DNA of 51,214 nucleotides, taken from the NCBI RefSeq assembly GCF_011620715.1, contig NZ_WOYP01000067.1, forward strand, positions 52,607 through 103,820, given 5' to 3'. Both the position numbers and the translations under genes were made by a program. The stretch comes from Microbacterium sp. GTDB taxonomy: Bacteria > Actinomycetota > Actinomycetes > Actinomycetales > Microbacteriaceae. The notes beneath the pieces are model-generated. The model had not been told where the DNA came from. It made no database searches and was given only the letters and a program-made list of their open reading frames with translations. Within the stretch, counting starts at the first letter, position 1, and each line of letters opens with the position of its first letter. Positions 9,696-19,050 of the stretch are shown here, in pieces.

Positions 9696-10151
9696 TCAGG
9701 CCTTGGGCTTGGTGTCCGCGTCGGTGTCGGGGTCGGCGGTGTGCTCAGCCTCGACGGCGCGTGCGTGGTCGTCGCTGATCGAGCTGATCGACCCGCTCGC
9801 GACACCGGCGATGTAGCCCGCCTCGTTCGCCTCGGCCTCGATGAACTCGTCCTCGGTGACCGTTCCCTCGGTCGGGTCCACGACACGGAGGATGGCCTGG
9901 CTGTGCACCTTGATCTCGACGCCCGGCGCGATCTCGACGACAGCGGGGCGGTCGAGATTGTCGGGGTCGAAGGAGACGATCGTGCCGTACAGGCCGCCCT
10001 GCATCAGCACCTCGGCGCCGGGGACCGTTTCGCGCGCCTTCTTCTCCTGCTCGATCTTCTGCTTCTGCGTGCGTCGGCGCGAGCTCCAGAACATGAAGCC
10101 GAGCAGGACGACCAGCAGGATGATGAGGCCGTAGTTGGAGAGGAATTCCAT
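9696..10151 (-). CDS. yajC: Preprotein translocase subunit YajC
   Basis: YajC is the small accessory partner of SecDF. The 151-residue protein has one N-terminal membrane helix at about residues 6-23 (NYGLIILLVVLLGFMFW), the basic SSRRRTQKQK stretch, and the YajC core with LMQGGLYGTIVSFD and VEIAPGVEIKVHSQAI. The C-terminal 50 residues are acidic and low-complexity. It is the first gene of the yajC-secD-secF unit and lies 81 nt after ruvB. Confidence 0.93.
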   Translation of the reverse strand: MEFLSNYGLIILLVVLLGFMFWSSRRRTQKQKIEQEKKARETVPGAEVLMQGGLYGTIVSFDPDNLDRPAVVEIAPGVEIKVHSQAILRVVDPTEGTVTEDEFIEAEANEAGYIAGVASGSISSISDDHARAVEAEHTADPDTDADTKPKA

Positions 10152-10232
10152 GGAGGCGAGAGCCTTTCGAATCAGGCGTGTGCCGTGGCGGCGCTGCCTT
10201 GCAGGAGGGAGTTAGGCGAGAGCCTCCAGCGA

Positions 10233-11255
10233 TTATAGATCATCGAATCTGAGCGCCGAGTCGACGTGTGAGGCGCCCATGTGCGCGAACGCCGACGGCA
10301 TCGCGATACGGCCGCGCGGTGTGCGGCCCATGAAGCCGATGCGCACGAGGTATGGCTCGACGACGGATTCGATCGTTTCGGCCTCCTCTCCGACGGCGAC
10401 CGCGAGCGTGCTGAGCCCGACCGGCCCCCCGCGGAACCGCCGTACGAGCGCATCGAGGACGGCGCGGTCGAGTCGATCGAGCCCGATCGCGTCGACATCG
10501 TACAGGTCGAGTGCGGCATCGACGGTCGTCGTGTCGCCGGCGCCCCCGCGAACGACCATGAAATCCCGCACGCGGCGCAGCAGCCGGTTGGCGATGCGCG
10601 GCGTGCCGCGCGACCGCCGGGCGATCTCGGCGCGCGAGGCGGGCGGCAGGTCGACCGAGAGCATGGCGGCCGAACGCTCGATCACCCGCTCCAGCTCATG
10701 TGGCTCGTAGTACTCGAGATGCGCGGTGAACCCGAACCGATCGCGGAGGGGGTTGGGCAGCAGCCCGGACCGCGTCGTCGCGCCCACGAGGGTGAACGGC
10801 GACAGATCGATCGGGATGCTGGTGGCACCGGCGCCCTTGCCGACCATGATGTCGATCCGGAAGTCCTCCATCGCGAGGTAGAGCATCTCTTCGGCGGAGC
10901 GTGCCATGCGGTGCACCTCGTCGATGAACAGCACCTCGCCGGGCGTGAGGCTGGACAGGAGCGCTGCCAGGTCGCCCGCGTGCTGGATCGCCGGGCCGCT
11001 CGAGAGCCGCAGCGGCCGGGCGCTCTCGTGCGCGACGATCATCGCGAGCGTGGTCTTGCCCAGGCCCGGCGGGCCGGACAGCAGGATGTGGTCGGCGGGC
11101 CGCTGCTGGATGCGGGCCGCGTCCAGCAGCAGCTGCAGTTGCCCGCGCACCTTCTGCTGGCCGACGAACTCCGCCAGGGATGCCGGCCGCAGGGCGCCTT
11201 CGATCGCGAGCTCCGCCTCGTCGACGGGCTCGTCGGCGTCGTGCACGTCATCCAC
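10233..11255 (-). CDS. ruvB: Holliday junction branch migration ATPase RuvB
   Basis: RuvB is the hexameric AAA+ motor that drives Holliday junction branch migration with RuvA. The 340-residue protein has Walker [10 protein letters not shown] (61-69), Walker B FIDEVHR (110-116), sensor region [20 protein letters not shown] with the arginine finger, and the C-terminal winged helix ending with [12 protein letters not shown]. The GTG at 11255 has GGAAGGAG 7 nt upstream. It overlaps the end of ruvA by 8 nt. Confidence 0.97.
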   Translation of the reverse strand: MDDVHDADEPVDEAELAIEGALRPASLAEFVGQQKVRGQLQLLLDAARIQQRPADHILLSGPPGLGKTTLAMIVAHESARPLRLSSGPAIQHAGDLAALLSSLTPGEVLFIDEVHRMARSAEEMLYLAMEDFRIDIMVGKGAGATSIPIDLSPFTLVGATTRSGLLPNPLRDRFGFTAHLEYYEPHELERVIERSAAMLSVDLPPASRAEIARRSRGTPRIANRLLRRVRDFMVVRGGAGDTTTVDAALDLYDVDAIGLDRLDRAVLDALVRRFRGGPVGLSTLAVAVGEEAETIESVVEPYLVRIGFMGRTPRGRIAMPSAFAHMGASHVDSALRFDDL

Positions 11256-11868
11256 CGGTGCGCTCCTTCCGCGCCGGACCGAGCGTCGCGAGCGTCAGGC
11301 GCAGGAGTGCCGGAACGGCCGCGCGCTCTGCGGGGCTCGCCTCCTCGACGGCGGATGCCACCGCCTCGCTCGCGGCGCGCTCGCTCCAGCCGAGGCCGAC
11401 GAGCGCCTGCGTGACCTGCGCGGCCACGCCGGGCGCGGCATCGGCACGCGCGGCTCCGCCCGAGCGCGGCGCGACGACCCTGCCGGCGAGCTGGACCACG
11501 ATGAGCTTCGCGGTCTTCGGTCCGATGCCCGACACCCTGCGAAACGGGGAATCGTCGTCGGCGGTGACCGCCTCCGCGATCTGCCCGACACTGAGGGCTG
11601 CGAGCACTCCCAGGGCCGACTTGGGACCGACGCCCGTGACGCTCAGCAGCTGCGTGAAGACGACGAGCTCGTCGTGGCTCTCGAAGCCGAACAGCGAGAG
11701 CGCGTCCTCCCGCACGATCAGGTTCGTGTGCAGATGCACGTCGTCGCCGACGTTTGTGGCGGCGGCGACATGCGGCGTGACCGCGACGGCCAGTCCGATC
11801 CCCCCCACCTCCACCACCAGCGAGTCCGTGTCGACGTGGGCGGCCCGACCGCGCAGCGAGGAGATCAT
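11248..11868 (-). CDS. ruvA: Holliday junction branch migration protein RuvA
   Basis: RuvA binds the four-way junction and loads RuvB. The 206-residue protein starts MISSLRGRA, as the family does. It has the N-terminal OB fold and two helix-hairpin-helix motifs ([16 protein letters not shown] and [13 protein letters not shown]), then a flexible linker and the C-terminal RuvB-binding domain ([17 protein letters not shown]). A TAGGCT box ends six bases before the ATG with no Shine-Dalgarno, so ruvA may have its own leaderless promoter within the ruvC-ruvA gap. Confidence 0.96.
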   Translation of the reverse strand: MISSLRGRAAHVDTDSLVVEVGGIGLAVAVTPHVAAATNVGDDVHLHTNLIVREDALSLFGFESHDELVVFTQLLSVTGVGPKSALGVLAALSVGQIAEAVTADDDSPFRRVSGIGPKTAKLIVVQLAGRVVAPRSGGAARADAAPGVAAQVTQALVGLGWSERAASEAVASAVEEASPAERAAVPALLRLTLATLGPARKERTGG

Positions 11869-11874
11869 GTGCTC

Positions 11875-11880
11875 AGCCTA
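11875..11880 (-). promoter_or_regulatory. -10 box of ruvA (leaderless type)
   Basis: TAGGCT is followed by GAGCAC and the ATG of ruvA on the minus strand. Confidence 0.45.
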
Positions 11881-11914
11881 CGAGCCGGTTCGCAGATTTG
11901 TTCGACCGACACGC

Positions 11915-12475
11915 TCATCGGCGGGCGAGACGTTCAGCGTCCGCCCACGCCCGCTGCGCCGGGGTCAGCGAACCACCGGTTGCCGCCTGGGCGGCGCCGC
12001 CGCGCCACGCGTGGCACAGCGCGAGAGCGAGCGCGTCGGCGGCATCTGCGGGCTTCGGCACCTCATCCAGCCGCAGGATCCGCACGATCATCGCCTGCAC
12101 CTGCCGCTTGTCGGCCGCTCCGTAGCCCGTCACGGCGGCCTTCACCTCGGTCGGGGTATGGGTCGTGGCGGGCAGGCCCCGTTCGCCGGCGATGAGCAGT
12201 GCGATGCCGCTCGCCTGCGCGGTTCCCATCACGGACTGGCGGTTGTGCTGCGAGAAGACGCGCTCCACCGCCATCACCGACGGGCCGTGCTCGTCGATCA
12301 CGGCGCGGATGCCGGCCGCGATGGTCACCAGGCGGCGCTCGATCCGCTCACCCGGGTCGGAGCGGATCACGCCGACGTGCACCAGCGTGGCCGATCGGTC
12401 GCGCGCCACATCCACGACCCCGATGCCGCAGCGGGTCAGCCCGGGGTCGATGCCGAGAACACGCAGAGCTGCCAC
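11915..12475 (-). CDS. ruvC: Crossover junction endodeoxyribonuclease RuvC
   Basis: RuvC resolves Holliday junctions by symmetrical nicking. The 186-residue protein has the four acidic active-site residues of the RNase H fold: Asp10 ([12 protein letters not shown]), Glu71 ([11 protein letters not shown]), Asp144 and Asp147 ([15 protein letters not shown]). GTG 12475 is the only plausible start; the G-rich stretch just before it is too close to be an ideal ribosome site. It lies 47 nt upstream of ruvA and 47 nt downstream of yebC. No LexA-type operator was seen before it. Confidence 0.96.
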   Translation of the reverse strand: MAALRVLGIDPGLTRCGIGVVDVARDRSATLVHVGVIRSDPGERIERRLVTIAAGIRAVIDEHGPSVMAVERVFSQHNRQSVMGTAQASGIALLIAGERGLPATTHTPTEVKAAVTGYGAADKRQVQAMIVRILRLDEVPKPADAADALALALCHAWRGGAAQAATGGSLTPAQRAWADAERLARR

Positions 12476-12522
12476 TCCCCCACGCTAAGCGGCGGAAGGG
12501 AAGGAGTCGTCAGCGGCGCGCC

Positions 12523-13281
12523 CTACTCGTCGGTCTCGAGCTCGGCCTGCACCTCGGCCGACAGGTCGAAGTTGCTGTAGACGTTCTGCACGTCGTCGCT
12601 GTCTTCGAGTGCGTCGATCAGCCGGAAGACCTTGCGCGCCGTGTCGGCGTCGATCTCGACCTTGAGGCTCGGGACGAACTCGACGTCGGCGGACTCGTAG
12701 TCGATGCCGGCGTCCTGCAGCGCGGTGCGGACCTTGACGAGGTCGCTCGCGTCGGTGAGCACCTCGAATCCGTCGGAATGGGGCGCGATCTCTTCGGCTC
12801 CGGCATCCAGCACCGCGAGCATGACGTCGTCCTCGCTGGTTCCCTCGCCGCCGACGACGATGACGCCCTTGCGGTGGAAGTTGTAGGCGACGCTCCCCGG
12901 GTCGCCCATGGTCCCGCCGTTGCGGGTCATCGTGGTGCGCACTTCCGCCGCCGCGCGGTTCTTGTTGTCGGTGAGGCACTCGATCAGCAGCGCGACGCCG
13001 TTGGGCCCGTAGCCCTCGTAGATGATCGTGGCGTAGTCGACGGACTCACCGGTGAGCCCCGCCCCCCGCTTTACGGCGCGGTTGATGTTGTCGATCGGGA
13101 CCGACGTCTTCTTCGCCTTCTGGATGGCGTCGACCAGGGTCGGGTTGCCCGAGAGGTCGGCACCGCCCATCTTGGCTGCGACTTCGATGTTCTTGATGAG
13201 TTTGGCGAACGATTTGGCACGGCGCGAATCGATGATCGCCTTCTTGTGCTTCGTCGTCGCCCACTTGGAGTGGCCGGACAT
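12523..13281 (-). CDS. yebC: YebC/PmpR-family protein (TACO1-like)
   Basis: The 252-residue protein has the family hallmark start [15 protein letters not shown], followed by the three-domain fold ([62 protein letters not shown]). YebC proteins were annotated as transcription regulators; more recent work on the family supports a role in translation of difficult peptides. Its place next to ruvCAB is conserved in many bacteria. A TAAACT box ends six bases before the ATG, suggesting a leaderless mRNA. Confidence 0.95.
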   Translation of the reverse strand: MSGHSKWATTKHKKAIIDSRRAKSFAKLIKNIEVAAKMGGADLSGNPTLVDAIQKAKKTSVPIDNINRAVKRGAGLTGESVDYATIIYEGYGPNGVALLIECLTDNKNRAAAEVRTTMTRNGGTMGDPGSVAYNFHRKGVIVVGGEGTSEDDVMLAVLDAGAEEIAPHSDGFEVLTDASDLVKVRTALQDAGIDYESADVEFVPSLKVEIDADTARKVFRLIDALEDSDDVQNVYSNFDLSAEVQAELETDE

Positions 13282-13287
13282 GGCTCC

Positions 13288-13293
13288 AGTTTA
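13288..13293 (-). promoter_or_regulatory. -10 box of yebC (leaderless type)
   Basis: TAAACT is followed by GGAGCC and the ATG of yebC. The GGAG is only 2 nt from the ATG, too close for a normal ribosome site. Confidence 0.45.
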
Positions 13294-13415
13294 CGCGGGC
13301 AGGGCGACTGTCTCGAAGCCGAAGCGCAATGAGGTCACGCCGCACCCTGCTGAGGCACGCCGGCGCGGGCGCGGGGGTCGGCCGCGCGATCAAGGGGGTG
13401 CACCCGCGAGCGTCG

Positions 13416-14012
13416 TCAGGCGGCGCGCACGGTGTCGAGGAAGAGCTCGTGAAAACGACGCTCCCCGGTGACCTCCGGGTGGAACGACGTGCCCAGCAGC
13501 TGGGCGTGTCGGACGGCCACGACCCGGCCGTCCGCGAGCCGCGCGAGCGGCTCCACGCCGGAGCCGACCTCTTCGACCAGCGGCGCGCGGATGAACACCG
13601 CGTGCACGGGGGGGTCGCCCAGCGCGGGAACGTCCAGGTCCGTCTCGAACGATTCCAGCTGACTGCCGAATGCGTTCCTGCGCACCACGACGTCGAGGCC
13701 GCCGAAGGTCTCCTGGCCCTGGATGCCGTCGGTGATCCGGTCGGCCAGGAGGATGAGCCCGGCGCACGTGCCGTACATCGGCATGCCCGCGGCAATCGCG
13801 TCGCGGATGGGCCGCTGCATCCCGAACGCGCGGGAGAGCTTGTCGATCACGCTCGACTCGCCGCCGGGGATCACGAGCCCCTCGACCGCCGTCAGCTCGT
13901 TCGGACGCCGGACGAGTTCCACGTCGGCGCCGAGGTCGCTCAGCACGCGGGCGTGCTCGCGAACGTCGCCCTGCAGAGCGAGCACTCCGACGTGCGGCCG
14001 CCTACCAGCCAC
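13416..14012 (-). CDS. pdxT: Pyridoxal 5'-phosphate synthase glutaminase subunit PdxT
   Basis: PdxT hydrolyses glutamine and channels ammonia to PdxS for PLP synthesis. From GTG 14012 the protein has 198 residues, the normal length, starting [20 protein letters not shown]. The catalytic triad is visible: Cys83 ([11 protein letters not shown]), His178 and Glu180 ([10 protein letters not shown]); the GGESS oxyanion segment is at 51-55. The start lies inside the end of pdxS (11-nt overlap), so translation is probably coupled. Longer in-frame upstream sequence is out-of-frame pdxS and lacks family similarity. Confidence 0.95.
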   Translation of the reverse strand: MAGRRPHVGVLALQGDVREHARVLSDLGADVELVRRPNELTAVEGLVIPGGESSVIDKLSRAFGMQRPIRDAIAAGMPMYGTCAGLILLADRITDGIQGQETFGGLDVVVRRNAFGSQLESFETDLDVPALGDPPVHAVFIRAPLVEEVGSGVEPLARLADGRVVAVRHAQLLGTSFHPEVTGERRFHELFLDTVRAA

Positions 14013-14916
14013 GCTCGGAAAGGCGGTGCGGCGCGGGCAGGTCCGACACGTTGATGCCGACCATCGCTTCGCCGAGGCCCCGCGACACATCCGCGACGAC
14101 CTTGGCGTCGTCGAAGAAGGTCGTCGCCTTCACGATCGCCGCGGCGCGCTGTGCGGGGTTGCCCGACTTGAAGATGCCCGACCCGACGAAGACGCCGTCC
14201 GCGCCGAGCTGCATCATCATGGCTGCGTCGGCCGGCGTGGCCACGCCTCCGGCGACGAACAGCACCACGGGAAGCGTGCCGGTCTCGGCGATCTCGGCGA
14301 CCAGCTCGTAGGGCGCCTGCAGCTCTTTGGCCGCGACGTAAAGCTCATCCTTGGTCAGCGAGCGCAGGACGTTGATCTCGCCGGAGATCTTTCGGATGTG
14401 CTTGGTGGCCTCCGAGACATCGCCCGTGCCGGCCTCGCCCTTGGAGCGGATCATGGCCGCACCCTCGTTGATGCGGCGCAGAGCCTCCCCGAGGTTGGTT
14501 GCACCGCACACGAACGGGACGGCGAAGCGCCATTTGTCGATGTGGTTCATGTAGTCGGCCGGCGACAGGACCTCGGACTCGTCGATGTAGTCGACGCCCA
14601 GCTCCTGCAGCACCTGCGCCTCGACGAAGTGCCCGATGCGGGCCTTGGCCATCACGGGGATCGACACCGATGCGATGATGCTCTCGATCATGTCGGGGTC
14701 GCTCATGCGTGACACCCCGCCCTCGGCGCGGATGTCGGCGGGCACGCGCTCCAGCGCCATCACCGCGACGGCTCCGGCATCCTCCGCGATCTTGGCCTGG
14801 TCCGCGGTGACGACGTCCATGATGACGCCGCCCTTGAGCATCTCTGCGAGACCGCGCTTGACGCGGCTCGATCCATGTTGCGCGGCCGCGTTCGAGGGAG
14901 TGGTGCTGTCAGTCAT
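14002..14916 (-). CDS. pdxS: Pyridoxal 5'-phosphate synthase lyase subunit PdxS
   Basis: PdxS forms PLP from ribose 5-phosphate, glyceraldehyde 3-phosphate and ammonia. The 304-residue TIM-barrel protein has the conserved GGVIMDVV, the catalytic lysine Lys91 ([11 protein letters not shown]), a second key lysine in [15 protein letters not shown], and the C-terminal [11 protein letters not shown] phosphate site. I start it at ATG 14916 (MTDSTTPSN). A TAGAAT -10 box ends 8 nt before it, with no ribosome site, so a leaderless mRNA is likely. ATG 14922 would add two residues. Confidence 0.96.
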   Translation of the reverse strand: MTDSTTPSNAAAQHGSSRVKRGLAEMLKGGVIMDVVTADQAKIAEDAGAVAVMALERVPADIRAEGGVSRMSDPDMIESIIASVSIPVMAKARIGHFVEAQVLQELGVDYIDESEVLSPADYMNHIDKWRFAVPFVCGATNLGEALRRINEGAAMIRSKGEAGTGDVSEATKHIRKISGEINVLRSLTKDELYVAAKELQAPYELVAEIAETGTLPVVLFVAGGVATPADAAMMMQLGADGVFVGSGIFKSGNPAQRAAAIVKATTFFDDAKVVADVSRGLGEAMVGINVSDLPAPHRLSERGW

Positions 14917-14924
14917 AATCATCG

Positions 14925-14930
14925 ATTCTA
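14925..14930 (-). promoter_or_regulatory. -10 box of pdxST (leaderless type)
   Basis: TAGAAT lies 8 nt upstream of the pdxS ATG. The 85-nt gap to the HIT gene has no other signal that I can see. Confidence 0.5.
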
Positions 14931-15002
14931 GTTGGGCGCGGATGCCGCTCCAGCCGTGCCTGAGGGGCCACGGGCGATCGGCTGGACCGGGTCGGATCTG
15001 GT

Positions 15003-15547
15003 TCAGGCGTGCCAGGCGTCGGCGACCGTGCGACGGACTTCGCCCAGCAGCTGCGGCAGCGCCTTGGTCTTCGCGATGATCGGGAAGAAGTTCGCATCGG
15101 CCGTCCACCGCGGGACGATGTGCTGATGCAGGTGGCCGTCGATCCCGGCTCCAGCGACGTGGCCCTGGTTCATGCCGATGTTGAAGCCATCGCACCGCGA
15201 CACCTTCCGCAGGACGGCCATGCCGCGCTGGGTGAGGGCGCCGATCTCGGCGACCTCCTCCCCGGTCGCCTCGTCATACTGAGAGATGTGCCGGTACGGG
15301 CACACCAGCAGGTGGCCGGAGTTGTACGGGAAGAGGTTCAGCAGCACGAACGCCGTCGTGCCGCGGGCGACGATGAGCGAGTCCTCATCCGACATCTGCG
15401 GCGCCGCGCAGAACGGGCACGCGTCGCGCAACGGCTGCGGGCCGGCTGCGATATACGCCATCCGGTGAGGCGTCCACAGCCGCTGGAACTCATCAGGGAT
15501 GCCGGCGAGGGTGGCGGCGTCGACGAGCCCCTCGACAGGCGCGTCAG

Positions 15548-15551
<4 letters not shown>
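15003..15551 (-). CDS. HIT-family hydrolase/AP4A phosphorylase-like
   Basis: The 182-residue protein has the histidine triad motif H-L-H-Q-H (140-144) and a CPFC pair (Cys45, Cys48), which with downstream histidines often binds zinc in this subgroup. The position directly after thrS matches the mycobacterial HIT protein described as a diadenosine tetraphosphate phosphorylase, so nucleotide polyphosphate turnover is the best guess. The GTG at 15551 overlaps the thrS stop as GTGA; a much longer open frame upstream is antisense-like sequence inside thrS. Expression is probably coupled to thrS. Confidence 0.9.
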
Positions 15552-17566
<2,015 letters not shown>

Positions 17567-17634
17567 GGAACTCTCCAGAGGGTGGCTCGGATCAAAGGCT
17601 GCTCAGCTTCAGGCGCGCGCTGCGCCCCGCCCGC

Positions 17635-17892
17635 TCAGGCGCCGAGCGTTCGCGTGCCGGCGACGGCGACGACGGTCGCATTCGGCAGGTGGCGCAATCC
17701 CATGCACCACAGTCTAGTTCCGGGTCGACGCGCACATTCGCGCAGCGCCCATCCGATCGCCGCGCGGGTGAAGAACTCGCGGTCGTCGAGGTTTCGAGCG
17801 ATCATCGCCGCGAGAAGCCCTCGATCGACGCTTTTTGCGGCCCTCGGGAGTTGCCACTCCACGAGCGCGGGGCGCACCGTGGCCCCCGACAC
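17635..17892 (-). pseudogene. Fragment of an AlkD-like DNA alkylation repair gene
   Basis: An 85-codon frame contains one stretch that closely resembles the C-terminal part of HEAT-repeat AlkD DNA glycosylases: LLAAMIARNLDDREFF then TRAAIGWALRECARR. In intact proteins this is followed by a DPE-like turn. Here the DPE codons appear only after a one-base shift (near 17717), and the sequence then degenerates. The N-terminal three quarters of the gene is absent, because the region upstream holds the tRNA cluster. I read it as a decayed remnant next to a tRNA-Val gene. No intact copy is in this window. Confidence 0.55.
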
Positions 17893-17924
17893 GTTGAACC
17901 CGGAATTCCGGCGGCTTCTCTCTG

Positions 17925-17996
17925 TGCGCGATACTGGGATCGAACCAGTGACCTCTTCCGTGTCAGGGAAGCGCGCTACCGCTGCGCCAATCGCCC
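17925..17996 (-). tRNA. tRNA-Val(GAC)
   Basis: The minus-strand sequence folds as a 72-nt cloverleaf. It has an anticodon arm CTTCC-CTGACAC-GGAAG (anticodon GAC), T arm ACTGG-TTCGATC-CCAGT and a 7-nt D loop. The acceptor stem GGGCGAT/ATCGCGC has one G-G mismatch at pair 2-71. CCA is not encoded. It is the last gene of the Gly-Cys-Val cluster. Confidence 0.9.
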
Positions 17997-18020
17997 AAGT
18001 CCGCCGGCTCGCGCCGGGAG

Positions 18021-18094
18021 TGGAGGTGGCGACGGGATTCGAACCCGTGTAAACGGCTTTGCAGGCCGGTGCCTAGCCGCTCGGCCACGCCACC
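18021..18094 (-). tRNA. tRNA-Cys(GCA)
   Basis: The cloverleaf has acceptor stem GGTGGCG/CGCCACC, anticodon loop CTGCAAA (GCA) and T arm ACGGG-TTCGAAT-CCCGT. The 3' CCA is encoded. It is the middle gene of the Gly-Cys-Val cluster. Confidence 0.94.
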
Positions 18095-18148
18095 GTGTGG
18101 ATTGACCCCACGTGCCGTGATTCCTCCGAAGAGGGATCCCTGCACTCG

Positions 18149-18221
18149 AGCGGATGACGAGACTCGAACTCGCGACCCCAACCTTGGCAAGGTTGTGCGC
18201 TACCAACTGCGCTACATCCGC
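18149..18221 (-). tRNA. tRNA-Gly(GCC)
   Basis: The 73-nt cloverleaf has acceptor stem GCGGATG/CATCCGC, anticodon arm CAACC-TTGCCAA-GGTTG (GCC) and T arm GCGAG-TTCGAGT-CTCGT. CCA is not encoded. It is the first gene of the cluster, behind a good promoter. Confidence 0.95.
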
Positions 18222-18251
18222 GTTCCCAGAATTGCTCCAGGCGCTTGAACG

Positions 18252-18280
18252 ACTTTAGCCGATGATCCAGGACTCGCCAA
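18252..18280 (-). promoter_or_regulatory. Promoter of the tRNA Gly-Cys-Val cluster
   Basis: On the minus strand TTGGCG (18280-18275), a 17-bp spacer and TAAAGT (18257-18252) lie about 30 nt before tRNA-Gly. Confidence 0.65.
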
Positions 18281-18314
18281 ACCAGCGCGGGCATGCGCGT
18301 GTCATATGAGCGGG

Positions 18315-18344
18315 TTCGCTCGCGCTTCAGGCATCCGGTAACAT
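18315..18344 (+). promoter_or_regulatory. Promoter of tRNA-Val(CAC)
   Basis: TTCGCT (18315-18320), an 18-bp spacer and TAACAT (18339-18344) precede the tRNA by 25 nt. The -35 box is weak. Confidence 0.45.
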
Positions 18345-18369
18345 CGTGAGTCGACCCCGCAGGGGTCTG

Positions 18370-18445
18370 GGGCGATTGGCGCAGTTGGTAGCGCGCTTCC
18401 TTCACACGGAAGAGGTCATCGGTTCGAGTCCGGTATCGCCCACCA
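18370..18445 (+). tRNA. tRNA-Val(CAC)
   Basis: The cloverleaf has a fully paired acceptor stem GGGCGAT/ATCGCCC, anticodon arm CTTCC-TTCACAC-GGAAG (CAC), T arm ATCGG-TTCGAGT-CCGGT, and an encoded CCA. Its body is very similar to tRNA-Val(GAC) on the other strand 370 nt away. Confidence 0.95.
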
Positions 18446-18456
18446 CGCACCGCAGT

Positions 18457-18975
18457 TCAGTTCCCGACATCCCAGCCGTAGCGGCGGTGCAGCGCGTCAG
18501 CGACCCGCGCGAACCGCTCCAGATCCAGCTCAGATGCTTCACGCCGCATGCCTTGCCGATGCACGCTGTACAACTGATCGATGTCCACCCACGACGGGCG
18601 ACCCTGTGAGTCCCACGGACCCGCACCGATCGCAATGAAGTCCCGATCCGCTTCGTGCGACCTGCTCGTCAGCCGCACCGCGTAGACGTGTTCGTCATCC
18701 CACCGGCCGATCACCAGGACCGGACGGTCCTTCCCGCGGCCGTCGTTCTCGGTGTACGGCACCCACGTCCAGACGATCTCGCCCGCGTCGGGGTCGCCGT
18801 CGCGGTCGGGCGCGTAGCTGATGCGCAGGCCATTCGGTCGAGGCGGGTCTATCTCCACCGTCGAGGTCGAGGTCGAGGTCGAGGTCGACGGCGGGGCCGG
18901 GGTGGGTGTGGTGCGGAACAGGCGTGACAGTGCCCCGAGGAGACCCCTGCGCCGCATTGCCATGCCCTCATGCAC
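18457..18975 (-). CDS. PemK/MazF-like endoribonuclease toxin-family protein (orphan)
   Basis: The 172-residue protein has a C-terminal PemK/MazF-type barrel: GEIVWTWVPYTENDGRGKDRPVLVIGRW corresponds to the family's N-terminal strands and substrate loop (start of motif at about residue 65), followed by YAVRLTSRS and PSWVDIDQLYSV. MazF-type toxins cut mRNA at short sequences. The first 50 residues are a basic stretch plus a Ser-Thr repeat (TSTSTSTSTV) not seen in classic toxins. No antitoxin gene is adjacent, and a strong terminator separates it from amt, so it may not be a functional toxin. ATG 18975 is the first start; ATG 18963 and 18957 are alternatives. Confidence 0.75.
   Translation of the reverse strand: MHEGMAMRRRGLLGALSRLFRTTPTPAPPSTSTSTSTSTVEIDPPRPNGLRISYAPDRDGDPDAGEIVWTWVPYTENDGRGKDRPVLVIGRWDDEHVYAVRLTSRSHEADRDFIAIGAGPWDSQGRPSWVDIDQLYSVHRQGMRREASELDLERFARVADALHRRYGWDVGN
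18861..18888 (-). repeat. Hexanucleotide tandem repeat inside the PemK-like gene
   Basis: Plus-strand TCGAGG is repeated four times and followed by TCGA. It codes for alternating Ser-Thr in the minus-strand protein. Because the unit is 6 bp, changes in copy number would keep the frame. Confidence 0.85.
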
Positions 18976-19000
18976 ACTCAGACCCTATCCGGACGCAGGG

Positions 19001-19036
19001 CAGAACGCCCCGCGTCCGAAGTCGCGGGGCGTTCTG
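19001..19036 (-). terminator. Strong hairpin terminator of amt
   Basis: A perfect 14-bp stem (19001-19014 with 19023-19036; CAGAACGCCCCGCG) surrounds an 8-nt loop and lies 14 nt past the amt stop. Confidence 0.85.
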
Positions 19037-19050
19037 GAATGGTGCGGGTG

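Noticed and set aside
12476-12522. LexA/SOS box before ruvC
   Set aside because: No CGAAC-n4-GTTCG-type palindrome was found in the gap or in the end of yebC.
17567-17634. T-box or other amino-acid riboswitch before thrS
   Set aside because: The leader before the TTG is short and lacks T-box sequence or an antiterminator. Actinobacterial T-boxes are known mainly for ileS.
18861-18888. Hexamer array as a CRISPR-like or promoter repeat
   Set aside because: Units are contiguous, only 6 bp long and lie in frame in a coding sequence; there are no spacers.
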